Shown: piece after piece, positions 54,031-61,130 of the stretch
Layout of the letters: each line of letters opens with the position of its first letter
How positions within the stretch are numbered: position 1 is the stretch's first letter
Source: Winogradskyella psychrotolerans
GTDB taxonomy: Bacteria > Bacteroidota > Bacteroidia > Flavobacteriales > Flavobacteriaceae
Assembly (NCBI RefSeq): GCF_018860545.1
Contig: NZ_JAHKPN010000026.1
Location: 1 to 64,000 of the forward strand
Length of the DNA: 64,000 bases
Reading direction: 5' to 3'
Translations under genes and position numbers: made by a program
Notes under the pieces: generated by a model
Database searches by the model: none
Seen by the model: the letters and a program-made list of their open reading frames with translations, nothing else
What the model was told of the DNA's origin: nothing

Positions 54031-55341
54031 CTAACTAACAGCCGCTAATTCCATTAAAATTGTACAGCCAATAGCGGCTATAGTTCCAACGGCATAACCA
54101 AAAACAGCGAGCAACACACCTACAGTGGCTAAAGAAGGATGAAATGCAGAAGCGACAATAGGAGCAGAGGCGGCACCACCAACATTGGCTTGGCTACCAA
54201 CGGCTAAAAAGAAATAAGGTGCTTTAATTAGTTTTGCAACAATAATTAGGAGTATGGCATGTATAGTCATCCAAACAATACCAATAGCAATAAGACCAAG
54301 ATTGTCAAAAATCATAGTTAAATCCATTTTCATCCCGATACTTGCTACAAGGATATAAATAAAAACACTTCCAAATTTACTCGCTCCTGCACCTTCATAA
54401 TTTTTAGCTTTTGTATTGGATAATAAAATAGCGATTATAGTTGCCACACTAATCATCCAGAAAAATTTAGAGCCTAAGAATGTAAATATATTTCGAGTGG
54501 TTGGTGATTCAATTCCTGCAACAATAGCTTCAAAAAGTGGTGCTAAATAATTAGCACTTAAATGCGCTATACTTACAGTTCCAAATGCAATGGCACAAAT
54601 AATCATTATATCTGTAAGAGAAGGATTTCGTTTGACCTTTTCAGAAAAATTAGACATTTTTTCCTTTAATTCTTCGATTGACGAAGTATCTGCATTTAAC
54701 CATTTATTGATGCGGTTTCGTTTTCCAATTCCGATTAAGATAATAGCCATCCAAATATTTGCAACCACAATATCTACAAATACCATTCCTCCGTATTTAG
54801 CCTGGTTATATCCATAAATTTCTAGCATAGCCGTTTGGTTGGCACCTCCACCAATCCAGCTTCCTGCTAATGTTGAAAGTCCTCTCCATACAGCATCTGG
54901 TCCAACGCCTCCAACAGTATCAGGGGAAACGGTTGCAATTAATAAAATAGCAATAGGTCCACCGATTACGATGCCTAATGTACCTGTAAAAAACATGACT
55001 AATGCTTTCCAACCGAGATTGAATACAGCTTTTAAATCGATACTTAATGTCATTAATACCAAAGCTGCAGGTAATAAGTAGCGACTAGAAACATAATAAA
55101 GATTAGAACTGTGTTCTGTTACCACACCTTCATCGGAAACGGTGGTCCACTCAGGTGAGATTAAACCTGTGGTGGTTAAAACGGCAGGAACCATATAGGC
55201 CATAAATAGTCCTGGTACAATTTTATAAAACTTGGCCCAAAATCCTGTTTTGATTGATTCTGTAATGAATACAAATCCTAAGGCTAGCATTAAAAGTCCA
55301 AATACAATAGTGTCGTCAGTAAAAATAGGAGTGTTATCCAT
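54031..55341 (-). CDS. DUF819 family membrane protein
   Basis: A 436-aa integral-membrane protein with about eleven hydrophobic helices. Family features: DDTIVFGLLMLALGFVFITE at the N-terminus, the glycine-rich TLAGSWIGGGANQTAML, and near the C-terminus FFLAVGSQANVGGAASAPIVASAFHPSLATVGVLLAVFGYAVGT. DUF819 (YjcL-like) proteins resemble symmetric inverted-repeat ion or carboxylate transporters, but the substrate is unknown. It precedes the Arc-like gene on the same strand by 64 nt upstream and may be a separate unit. Confidence 0.9.
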   Translation of the reverse strand: MDNTPIFTDDTIVFGLLMLALGFVFITESIKTGFWAKFYKIVPGLFMAYMVPAVLTTTGLISPEWTTVSDEGVVTEHSSNLYYVSSRYLLPAALVLMTLSIDLKAVFNLGWKALVMFFTGTLGIVIGGPIAILLIATVSPDTVGGVGPDAVWRGLSTLAGSWIGGGANQTAMLEIYGYNQAKYGGMVFVDIVVANIWMAIILIGIGKRNRINKWLNADTSSIEELKEKMSNFSEKVKRNPSLTDIMIICAIAFGTVSIAHLSANYLAPLFEAIVAGIESPTTRNIFTFLGSKFFWMISVATIIAILLSNTKAKNYEGAGASKFGSVFIYILVASIGMKMDLTMIFDNLGLIAIGIVWMTIHAILLIIVAKLIKAPYFFLAVGSQANVGGAASAPIVASAFHPSLATVGVLLAVFGYAVGTIAAIGCTILMELAAVS

Positions 55342-55405
55342 AGTTGCGTTAGTTTAGAAAATGCAAAATACAAAAATTAAAAACTAAAAAAGTGACCGTT
55401 TCCGA

Positions 55406-55585
55406 TCACTTTTTATCTTTAGAATTATCTTTTTGTTTAGGTTGCCTATTATGTTCTTTGAGATATTGCATTAGCATCCATTCTATCTGACCATTGGTGC
55501 TACGAAACTCATCCGAAGCCCATTTTTCAATGGCTTTTAGCATATCTTCATTCATTCGTAATGCAAAGGCTTTCTTTTTAGACAT
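55406..55585 (-). CDS. Arc-like ribbon-helix-helix DNA-binding protein, 59 aa
   Basis: Short gene beginning MSKKKAFALRMNEDMLKAIEK and continuing WASDEFRSTNGQIEWMLMQYLKEHN, with a Lys/Asn-rich tail. The pattern strand (KAFALRMNE), helix (MLKAIEKWASDEF), RST-N-turn and second helix is that of Arc/MetJ-type repressors, which dimerise and insert a two-stranded sheet in the DNA major groove. Start CAT at 55583-55585, stop at 55406. It is 10 nt after the PH-like gene and closes the SPFH operon. Three GATAT repeats 11 bp apart before the operon are a possible binding site. Confidence 0.85.
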   Translation of the reverse strand: MSKKKAFALRMNEDMLKAIEKWASDEFRSTNGQIEWMLMQYLKEHNRQPKQKDNSKDKK

Positions 55586-55595
55586 TTTAATTACA

Positions 55596-56096
55596 TTAAT
55601 TGATTTTCGTTGAATAGGTCGTTAATACGTGTTTAGCTTCATTTTCTTTTTGCGTACCTATTAAAAGTTTTTTACCATTTTTCAATAGAAGTTGAATGCC
55701 GATATCGCCAGAAACATTTATGGCTTTTCCTTTGGCTTTATTCCAAAGGATACCACCTTTTAGTCCCCAACCTCCGTATTCACCTAGTGGATCATATGTT
55801 CTTACATAAGCCTTATCAATTTCGTTCCACTGAATACTTTTTAAATTCCAATGAAACGGAAAAAACTTATAATGAATCCCTTTATCATCAATACGTGTTG
55901 TAAGTTTAAAGAAAAAAATGAATCCGGTAGCAAATAATACGATGAGTATTAAAGAAAACAATTCTAAAGTTGAATTTTTTGATGGATCTTCTAAATATTC
56001 CTTGACATAAATCGAAATGGGAACTATTGCCGACACGAGCAAAATTACAATTAACCATAACTGATTAAACCGTTGTTCTTCTTTAAAAATTTTCAT
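55596..56096 (-). CDS. Membrane protein with bacterial PH-like domain
   Basis: A 166-aa protein with two N-terminal helices (about 13-30 and 43-65) and a C-terminal beta domain: TTRIDDKGIHYKFFPFHWNLKSIQWNEIDKAYVRTYDPLGEYGGWGLKGG, then INVSGDIGIQLLLKNGKKLLIGTQ. This resembles the short membrane-anchored PH-like proteins of Bacteroidetes (possibly DUF6141; name from memory). Its ATG overlaps the stop of the DUF4177 gene as TAATG, so it is translationally coupled. Function unknown. Confidence 0.85.
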   Translation of the reverse strand: MKIFKEEQRFNQLWLIVILLVSAIVPISIYVKEYLEDPSKNSTLELFSLILIVLFATGFIFFFKLTTRIDDKGIHYKFFPFHWNLKSIQWNEIDKAYVRTYDPLGEYGGWGLKGGILWNKAKGKAINVSGDIGIQLLLKNGKKLLIGTQKENEAKHVLTTYSTKIN

Positions 56097-56254
56097 TATC
56101 TGTTTTTATTACGTTCAAAAACTACCGACGACCAATTAACTCCAATATCCTTAACAACCCAACCTTCTCTTGCGTACTGATTCAGCAGATCTTCAAAATT
56201 TTGAATACGATTTCTAAACCCGAGTTTAGGTTGTACTACTTTATATTCTTTCAT
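56096..56254 (-). CDS. DUF4177 domain protein, 52 aa
   Basis: A complete short gene: MKEYKVVQPKLGFRNRIQNF, then EDLLNQYAREGWVVKDIGVN and WSSVVFERNKNR. It matches the DUF4177 pattern (EYKVV ... FEDLLNQYAREGWV ... VVFER). It starts 3 nt after the SPFH gene stop and its stop overlaps the PH-like gene start by 1 nt. Function unknown; the domain is usually found near membrane or signalling genes. Frame, spacing and overlaps argue strongly for a real gene. Confidence 0.88.
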   Translation of the reverse strand: MKEYKVVQPKLGFRNRIQNFEDLLNQYAREGWVVKDIGVNWSSVVFERNKNR

Positions 56255-56257
56255 CGT

Positions 56258-57118
56258 TTAATGGCTTAAAGTTCCTGTGTTTAAAACAGGTGAAGCGTCC
56301 TTGTCTCCACATAATACCACCATGAGGTTACTGACCATAGCCGCTTTACGTTCTTCATCTAAATCTACCACATTTTTTTTGCTGAGTTGTTCGATAGCCA
56401 TTTCTACCATACTCACAGCTCCTTCTACGATTTTATGACGAGCAGCAACAATTGCAGTGGCTTGCTGGCGCTTTAACATAGCATTCGCGATTTCTTGCGC
56501 ATAGGCTAAATACCCAATACGTGCTTCTAAAACTTCGATACCTGCAATAGATAAACGCTCGTCTATTTCTTTTTCTAAAGCGTTACTAACTTCATTAACA
56601 CTAGAACGTAACGTAATATCTTCATCAACGCCTTCATCTGCAAAGTTATCATAAGGATACATACTTGCTAATTTACGAACAGCGGCATCGGTCTGTACGC
56701 GGACAAAGTTTTCATAATTATCAACATCAAAAGCGGCTTTGTAGGTGTTGTGAACACGCCAAACTAGAATGGTGCTGATCATAATAGGGTTTCCTAATTT
56801 ATCATTCACTTTTAAACGTTCGCTATCAAAATTACTCGCTCTCAATGAAATTTTCTTTTTAGTATAAAATGGATTAACCCAATAGAATCCGTTCTTTTTA
56901 ACCGTACCAACATATTTTCCAAATAAAAGTAAAACTCTAGATCCGTTAGGTTGTACCATTAAAAACCCAAAGGCTAATATTAATGATGCTACAATTCCAA
57001 AAATAGGCCAGCCTGTTTTAGTAATAGGTATGAGCGCAATACTTCCAAAGAATAGTAATGTAAATAAAAAGAGCATGAGGTAACCATTTGCTGGGACGAT
57101 GATTTTTTCTTCTTTCAT
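56258..57118 (-). CDS. SPFH/band 7 domain protein
   Basis: A 286-aa membrane-associated protein. Two N-terminal hydrophobic helices (about 11-26 and 30-50) precede the SPFH domain: VLLLFGKYVGTVKKNGFYWVNPFYTKKKISLRASNFDSERLKVNDKLGNPIMISTILVWRV, then YENFVRVQTDAAVRKLASMYPYD and VSNALEKEIDERLSIAGIEVLEARIGYLAYAQEIANAMLKRQQA. SPFH proteins form membrane-microdomain oligomers or regulate proteases. It heads a four-gene operon (SPFH, DUF4177, PH-like, Arc-like), with GATAT repeats upstream. Confidence 0.93.
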   Translation of the reverse strand: MKEEKIIVPANGYLMLFLFTLLFFGSIALIPITKTGWPIFGIVASLILAFGFLMVQPNGSRVLLLFGKYVGTVKKNGFYWVNPFYTKKKISLRASNFDSERLKVNDKLGNPIMISTILVWRVHNTYKAAFDVDNYENFVRVQTDAAVRKLASMYPYDNFADEGVDEDITLRSSVNEVSNALEKEIDERLSIAGIEVLEARIGYLAYAQEIANAMLKRQQATAIVAARHKIVEGAVSMVEMAIEQLSKKNVVDLDEERKAAMVSNLMVVLCGDKDASPVLNTGTLSH

Positions 57119-57159
57119 AAGTTTTAAATTTAATTGGTTTATCAGTTTTAAAATTCAAT

Positions 57160-57188
57160 ATGATATTAAAATGATATCATAAAGATAT
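57160..57188 (-). promoter_or_regulatory. Operator-like direct repeats before the SPFH operon
   Basis: GATAT occurs at 57162-57166, 57173-57177 and 57184-57188, exactly 11 bp apart; the middle copy is part of the palindrome ATGATATCAT. They lie 44-70 bp upstream of the SPFH start. The spacing puts the sites on one DNA face, as expected for cooperative binding of a ribbon-helix-helix repressor such as the one encoded last in the operon. Confidence 0.55.
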
Positions 57189-57257
57189 TGTTTAATTCAT
57201 TAGTATCCAAATAAATTTTTTTGTTACAATTTTTCAAAAAGAAATAATATATAAAGT

Positions 57258-57274
57258 TTGGCACAGGGTTTGCA
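57258..57274 (+). promoter_or_regulatory. Sigma-54 (-24/-12) promoter without a protein gene
   Basis: TTGGCAC-AGGGT-TTGCA. The GG (57260-57261) and GC (57272-57273) doublets are exactly 12 bp apart, matching the consensus TGGCAC-N5-TTGCW. It points to the plus strand, where no protein gene starts before the convergent hydrolase gene. Start of transcription expected near 57284. Confidence 0.75.
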
Positions 57275-57283
57275 TATTACTAA

Positions 57284-57391
57284 TTGTAATGATTATAACA
57301 CCTGTTACAATCTCGTAACAGAACTACAAAGTTTAACATTACGTTGGTTGGTTAGTTAGAAAAAGCATCTCGTGGTTGGGATGCTTTTCAT
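57284..57391 (+). ncRNA. Candidate sigma-54-dependent small RNA
   Basis: From the predicted start near 57284 to the first terminator is about 105 nt. It contains a 6-bp hairpin TGTTAC-AATCTC-GTAACA (57303-57320), an unpaired GTTGGTTGGTTAGTTAG stretch, and the terminator AAAAGCATCTC/GGGATGCTTTT at 57361-57388. No ribosome-binding site followed by a reading frame is apparent. Read-through would reach the second terminator near 57457 (about 175 nt). It matches no known RNA family that I can recall. Confidence 0.5.
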
Positions 57392-57411
57392 TTTATTAGT
57401 TGGTTAAGTGG

Positions 57412-57457
57412 AAAAAGCATCTCACGTCTGATAGTTATCAGTAGAGATGCTTTTTTA
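57412..57457. terminator. Second, related intrinsic terminator
   Basis: AAAAAGCATCTC/GAGATGCTTTTT enclosing an inner CTGAT/ATCAG hairpin. The flank TTGGTTAAGTGGAAAAAGCA repeats the flank of the first terminator (TTGGTTAGTTAGAAAAAGCA), so the two look like diverged duplicates. It probably also ends the hydrolase gene on the minus strand. Confidence 0.8.
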
Positions 57458-57477
57458 TATGATGTGAATTTATAACG

Positions 57478-58404
57478 TTAAGACTTAATAAAAGCTGTAA
57501 TACCAGATATGAGTTGTGGAGAAATAGGTCGAAAAGATTCGTTGTATGATTTTGAATTTTCTAAATCATCACCTTCAATTTCAAAGAGAACGTGATTCAT
57601 GTTCTCAATGATTAATAGTTCTGCTTCCGTATGGGCTTCATTTAAAACTTCAGCTTCACTAACTGAAACTTGTAAATCTTTTGTTCCATTAACAATAAGA
57701 ATAGGCATTTTTAAGTCTTTAATAATTTCAGTAGGATTGTAAGACATCCAATTAATCATAAAATCTTGTATCTCTGGGCCAAATAAGGATCCTAAAGCAT
57801 CAGGATAATCGGTAGTGTTTTCTCCACTTTTTAAAATATTTACAACACGTTGTGTTTCTTCACCAAGCTTTGGTGCCATCTGTGTGACTTGCTCAATAAG
57901 AACATCTCCAATATTATGACCGGCGCCAGCCAACGAAATAAACCCGTCAGCTTTTTCTTTTGCAGACAGCATGCCAACCAAACTACCTTGACTATGACCA
58001 ATGACATATATTTTATGGAATGTGTTCTTTTCTTTAAAATAGTTGATTACATCTGATGCGTCGTTCACAAAATCATCGAACGTCATATCTTTATCTACAT
58101 TGTTTTTTAAAATTTGTTTTACAATACGCTTATCATACCTATACGTTGCAATGCCTTGATCTGTGAGTCCTTCTGCTAATTTTTTTAAGGAATTGTTTTT
58201 CATGAAGTTCTGATTGCCATTTCTATTCGTAGGACCAGAACCAGCAATGATAATGGCTAAATTTGGTTTATCTATAGCGTTAGGAGTGAGTAGGGTTCCA
58301 TCAATCCATTTTGAAATAGTTAGATCTTCTTCTGTGTATGTTTTATCTTGACCAAATCCAATGCTACTTACTAAACAAAGGATGAGAATTAAATACTGTT
58401 TCAT
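57478..58404 (-). CDS. Secreted alpha/beta hydrolase
   Basis: A 308-aa serine hydrolase with a signal peptide (MKQYLILILCLVSSIGFGQ). Catalytic triad candidates: S138 in VIGHSQGS, Asp in VNGTKDLQV and His in ENMNHVLF. The oxyanion-loop segment AIIIAGSGPTNRNGN is like those of acyl-peptidases and lipases. The ATG at 58404 is chosen; a TTG at 58410 lies inside the -7 box. Substrate unknown. Convergent with the candidate sRNA and divergent from the dipeptidase gene. Confidence 0.9.
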   Translation of the reverse strand: MKQYLILILCLVSSIGFGQDKTYTEEDLTISKWIDGTLLTPNAIDKPNLAIIIAGSGPTNRNGNQNFMKNNSLKKLAEGLTDQGIATYRYDKRIVKQILKNNVDKDMTFDDFVNDASDVINYFKEKNTFHKIYVIGHSQGSLVGMLSAKEKADGFISLAGAGHNIGDVLIEQVTQMAPKLGEETQRVVNILKSGENTTDYPDALGSLFGPEIQDFMINWMSYNPTEIIKDLKMPILIVNGTKDLQVSVSEAEVLNEAHTEAELLIIENMNHVLFEIEGDDLENSKSYNESFRPISPQLISGITAFIKS

Positions 58405-58407
58405 TTT

Positions 58408-58415
58408 CAAAAATA
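58408..58415 (-). promoter_or_regulatory. -7 promoter box of the hydrolase gene
   Basis: On the minus strand TATTTTTG, an exact -7 box, ending 3 nt before the ATG. The mRNA would start at or next to the start codon. Confidence 0.6.
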
Positions 58416-58523
58416 TTTAAGCGGTATAAAGTTAATCCTTATTGGACTGAATTCTATGAATGTTTCAAATTTTGTACCAAATTCTAGCTATAAATCTGTA
58501 AAAACTTTAGTTTCAAAAAATGT

Positions 58524-58590
58524 ATTTCATCGGTGAAATGCATTATTTCGTCGTTAAATGTTAAAATTTAGTGCGTTTCATCGATTAAAT
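58524..58590. promoter_or_regulatory. Three operator-like repeats
   Basis: ATTTCATCGGTGAAAT (58524-58539), ATTTCGTCGTTAAAT (58545-58559) and GTTTCATCGATTAAAT (58575-58590). The first is an inverted repeat ATTTCA/TGAAAT. Starts are 21 and 30 bp apart, about two and three helical turns. They lie between divergent transcripts. The binding protein is unknown. Confidence 0.55.
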
Positions 58591-58686
58591 ATGTTTTTTG
58601 GCGTTGTAATTCAAAATGAATTATATATTTGACTCGTACTAAAATTTAGTTTTTAGTTCAATGGATTAATTAATTAATATTTGCCT

Positions 58687-58780
58687 TATGTTGAGTTGGC
58701 TTAGAGACCCTGAATCTACCAGCATAAAAAAAGCAAATAAAACGAAAACCGAGATTGAGGGATCTCGGTTTTTTGTTTTT
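58687..58780 (+). ncRNA. Candidate small RNA with structured body and terminator
   Basis: A perfect 11-bp terminator AAAACCGAGAT/ATCTCGGTTTT with a T-run (58745-58780) stands between divergent protein genes, where no coding transcript should end. Upstream, TATGTTG (58687-58693) pairs with CAGCATA (58720-58726), and TAGA/TCTA (58702-58705/58715-58718) forms an inner helix. An AATATTTG string ending at 58683 is a 7/8 match to the -7 box. Together they suggest a short independent RNA of about 90 nt on the plus strand. Confidence 0.5.
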
Positions 58781-58908
58781 ATGGCTATTTACAACTTCAA
58801 TTATTAGCGCTATTTTTATCTTTTTCTAGTAATTATAATGTCCAAATTATTTCGCCTATTTATAAAACAAGTCGTAATTTTATTTTTTAAGTAAATTAGG
58901 ATTTCGAT

Positions 58909-59589
58909 ATGAATTACAAAACACTACTTTATATAGGAAGTTTAATACTTTTTACTTTTGGTTTTCAACAAAAGCAAACCTTGCCAGATGGTTTTGTATA
59001 TGCAAAATCCATAATACCAGATTTGGATGTTGAATTGCGTTACTTTTCTGAGAATAATTTTGTTGGCGATACTATTGACGGCTATAAAGCTAACCGTTTA
59101 ATCGTTACTAAAGGGGCTGCTGAAAAACTAAAATTAGTTCAGGATGAATTACAGCAACAAAATCTTTGCTTGAAGATTTACGATGGTTACAGACCACAAC
59201 GTGCTGTTAATCATTTTATTCGTTGGGCTCGAGCGTTAAATGACACCATTAATAAATCAATTTTTTATCCAGAAGTTCAAAAGAAAAATTTGTTTAAAGC
59301 AGGGTATATCGCATCGCGTTCTGGGCACAGTAGAGGAAGTACAGTTGATTTAACTATTATGGATGGAGAGACTGGCGAGCCTTTAGATATGGGAAGTCCT
59401 TTTGATTTTTTTGGTGAAGCTTCTTGGGTCGCTCATGAAAATTTAACCGATAAACAAAAGAAAAATAGACAGTTACTACAAACAGTGATGTTAAAACATA
59501 ATTTTAGAAACTACCCGAAAGAGTGGTGGCATTTTACCCTGCGTTGGGAACCCTTTCCTAAGACGTATTTTGATTTTGAAGTGGAGTAA
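58909..59589 (+). CDS. D-alanyl-D-alanine dipeptidase, VanX/DdpX family
   Basis: Zinc peptidase (M15D) hydrolysing D-Ala-D-Ala and related dipeptides. A 226-aa protein with an N-terminal signal (LLYIGSLILFTFGF). Metal ligands H140 and D147 in SGHSRGSTVDLT and H208 in EWWHF; E205 is the catalytic base; the substrate Arg is in YDGYRPQ. In flavobacteria such periplasmic enzymes are involved in peptidoglycan recycling rather than vancomycin resistance; there are no vanHA genes beside it. The last 32 bp overlap the convergent MFS gene. Confidence 0.95.
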   Translation: MNYKTLLYIGSLILFTFGFQQKQTLPDGFVYAKSIIPDLDVELRYFSENNFVGDTIDGYKANRLIVTKGAAEKLKLVQDELQQQNLCLKIYDGYRPQRAVNHFIRWARALNDTINKSIFYPEVQKKNLFKAGYIASRSGHSRGSTVDLTIMDGETGEPLDMGSPFDFFGEASWVAHENLTDKQKKNRQLLQTVMLKHNFRNYPKEWWHFTLRWEPFPKTYFDFEVE

Positions 59590-60766
59590 TCTTAGTCCTT
59601 TTTAATGCGATTATGCCAAGAATGGGTCCGATACCTAATGTCATAAAAACCAAAGGTGTGTAAGAGACATGACCTATTAAATAGCTTAGAATTTGAATAC
59701 TTACAATAGTTAAACTATACCCTAAACAATTTACAATAGTTAGTGCGGTGCCGATAGACTCAACTTTACAGTTTTGTGCTATCATTGTTGAAAATAAAGG
59801 GGAATCTGCGATGACCGACATGCCCCAAATAATTAGAAATAGCACAAAGATAGGAGTGGAGTTGACCATAAATAATAGTGGGGAAACCAAACAACATAGC
59901 CCAGACATAGATAATGCTAAAGTTGCTGTTTTCTTAACTCCTAATCTATTGGATACAAAGCCTCCTAAAATACAAGATACAGTTCCAGAAGCAATGATAA
60001 TAAAAGAAAATAAAGGTGTATTTAACTGTACATTATGTAAATCTTGATGTATCATCAATAATAATGGAGTAAAGGTCCAAAATGCATAGAGTTCCCACAT
60101 ATGGCCAAAGTATCCAAACGCAGCAGAGCGAAAACTTGGCTTTTTAAAGACCTTTAGAATTTTAGACGTATCGAATTTAGCTGCTAATTTTTGATAAGGC
60201 CCATTAGGAACTAAAAGCAGAATTAAAAATCCACCAATGACTGCCAAAAATGATGTGGTGTAAATAACAGTTCTCCAATTAATATTAAAGTCAAAAGATT
60301 GGATGAGGTAAGGGAAAGCAGTACCTAATACTAGCGCTGCTATTAAGAAACTTAGCGATTTACCTAAACCTTTTTCAAAATGATCGGCAGCAATCTTCAT
60401 GCCTACAGGATAAATTCCGGCTAAACTGAAGCCTGTTAAAAATCTAAATCCAAGTATAGTATATAATGTGTTTTCAGAATAAAGCATCCCTAAATTGAAC
60501 GTCGCTCCCAATAAAGCGCAGATAAAAAATAATCGAGATGGTGAAAACCGATCACTCAGCGTAAGAACGGCGAAAATAAATGTTCCAATTATAAAACCGA
60601 ATTGTACAGACGAACTAATGTAACTCAGTGACTCGGAACTCAGGTTAAAAAATAGAATGAGGTCATCAATAATAGCATTTCCAGCAAACCACAATGATGT
60701 ACAACAAAACTGCGAAAAGATAATAACTATTAAAACCTTGGTAGCTGGGTTGATTTTAAAATTCAA
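59558..60766 (-). CDS. MFS transporter
   Basis: A 402-aa major-facilitator protein with about twelve membrane helices. The N-terminal half has SSVQFGFIIGTFIFAVLTLSDRFSPSRLFFICALLGA (motif A-like region) and LTGFSLAGIYPVGMKIAADHFEKGLGKSLSFLIAAL; the second half repeats the fold. The substrate is unknown; the cytosolic loop pattern recalls cyanate/nitroimidazole (CynX/NimT) type exporters. The start is TTG at 60766, because no ATG occurs before residue 90. It overlaps the DoxX-like gene start-to-stop by 11 nt and the VanX-like gene at its 3' end by 32 nt. Confidence 0.9.
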   Translation of the reverse strand: MNFKINPATKVLIVIIFSQFCCTSLWFAGNAIIDDLILFFNLSSESLSYISSSVQFGFIIGTFIFAVLTLSDRFSPSRLFFICALLGATFNLGMLYSENTLYTILGFRFLTGFSLAGIYPVGMKIAADHFEKGLGKSLSFLIAALVLGTAFPYLIQSFDFNINWRTVIYTTSFLAVIGGFLILLLVPNGPYQKLAAKFDTSKILKVFKKPSFRSAAFGYFGHMWELYAFWTFTPLLLMIHQDLHNVQLNTPLFSFIIIASGTVSCILGGFVSNRLGVKKTATLALSMSGLCCLVSPLLFMVNSTPIFVLFLIIWGMSVIADSPLFSTMIAQNCKVESIGTALTIVNCLGYSLTIVSIQILSYLIGHVSYTPLVFMTLGIGPILGIIALKRTKITPLQNQNTS

Positions 60767-61130
60767 AAGCTGATGAGTTTAGATAAATATAAGCCCAATA
60801 CATCAATCCAAACTGAAGTGGTAATCGTAATATCAATAGCCATTTTGGGATGCCTGCAGACGCTTTTTTACCTGAAAGCATATAAAAATGCACTAATAGA
60901 AATACGGCTAACATTGCAATAATACCATAAATAGCAATTGCCTTTAAAGATGGAATGCAAAGACCAATACCTAATAAAATTTCTGCAGCTCCACTTAAAT
61001 ATACCATGAGCTTGTGATTAGGAATGTATCTTGGCATAATGCGCATATACATTTTTGGCTTTATAAAATGCATGAGGCCTGCAAATATGTACATGCCAGC
61101 CATGATATAAAGTCCAATGGGCTCATTCAT
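60756..61130 (-). CDS. DoxX-like membrane protein
   Basis: A 124-aa protein with four helices: GLYIMAGMYIFAGLMHFI, MVYLSGAAEILLGIGLCI, IAIYGIIAMLAVFLLVHFYM and the last near LPLQFGLMYWAYIYL. The AGLMHFIKPKMYMRIMP and GAAEILLGIGL segments are typical of DoxX/DoxD-like proteins. Their function is not settled; some are quinone-linked or part of redox complexes. It overlaps both neighbouring genes (8 nt with the upstream gene, 11 nt with the MFS gene), so these are translationally coupled. Confidence 0.9.
   Translation of the reverse strand: MNEPIGLYIMAGMYIFAGLMHFIKPKMYMRIMPRYIPNHKLMVYLSGAAEILLGIGLCIPSLKAIAIYGIIAMLAVFLLVHFYMLSGKKASAGIPKWLLILRLPLQFGLMYWAYIYLNSSAFEF

Noticed and set aside
58909..59589. 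Vancomycin-resistance gene vanX
   Set aside because: Only the dipeptidase is present; vanH/vanA and vanRS are absent, and the signal peptide points to a periplasmic recycling role.
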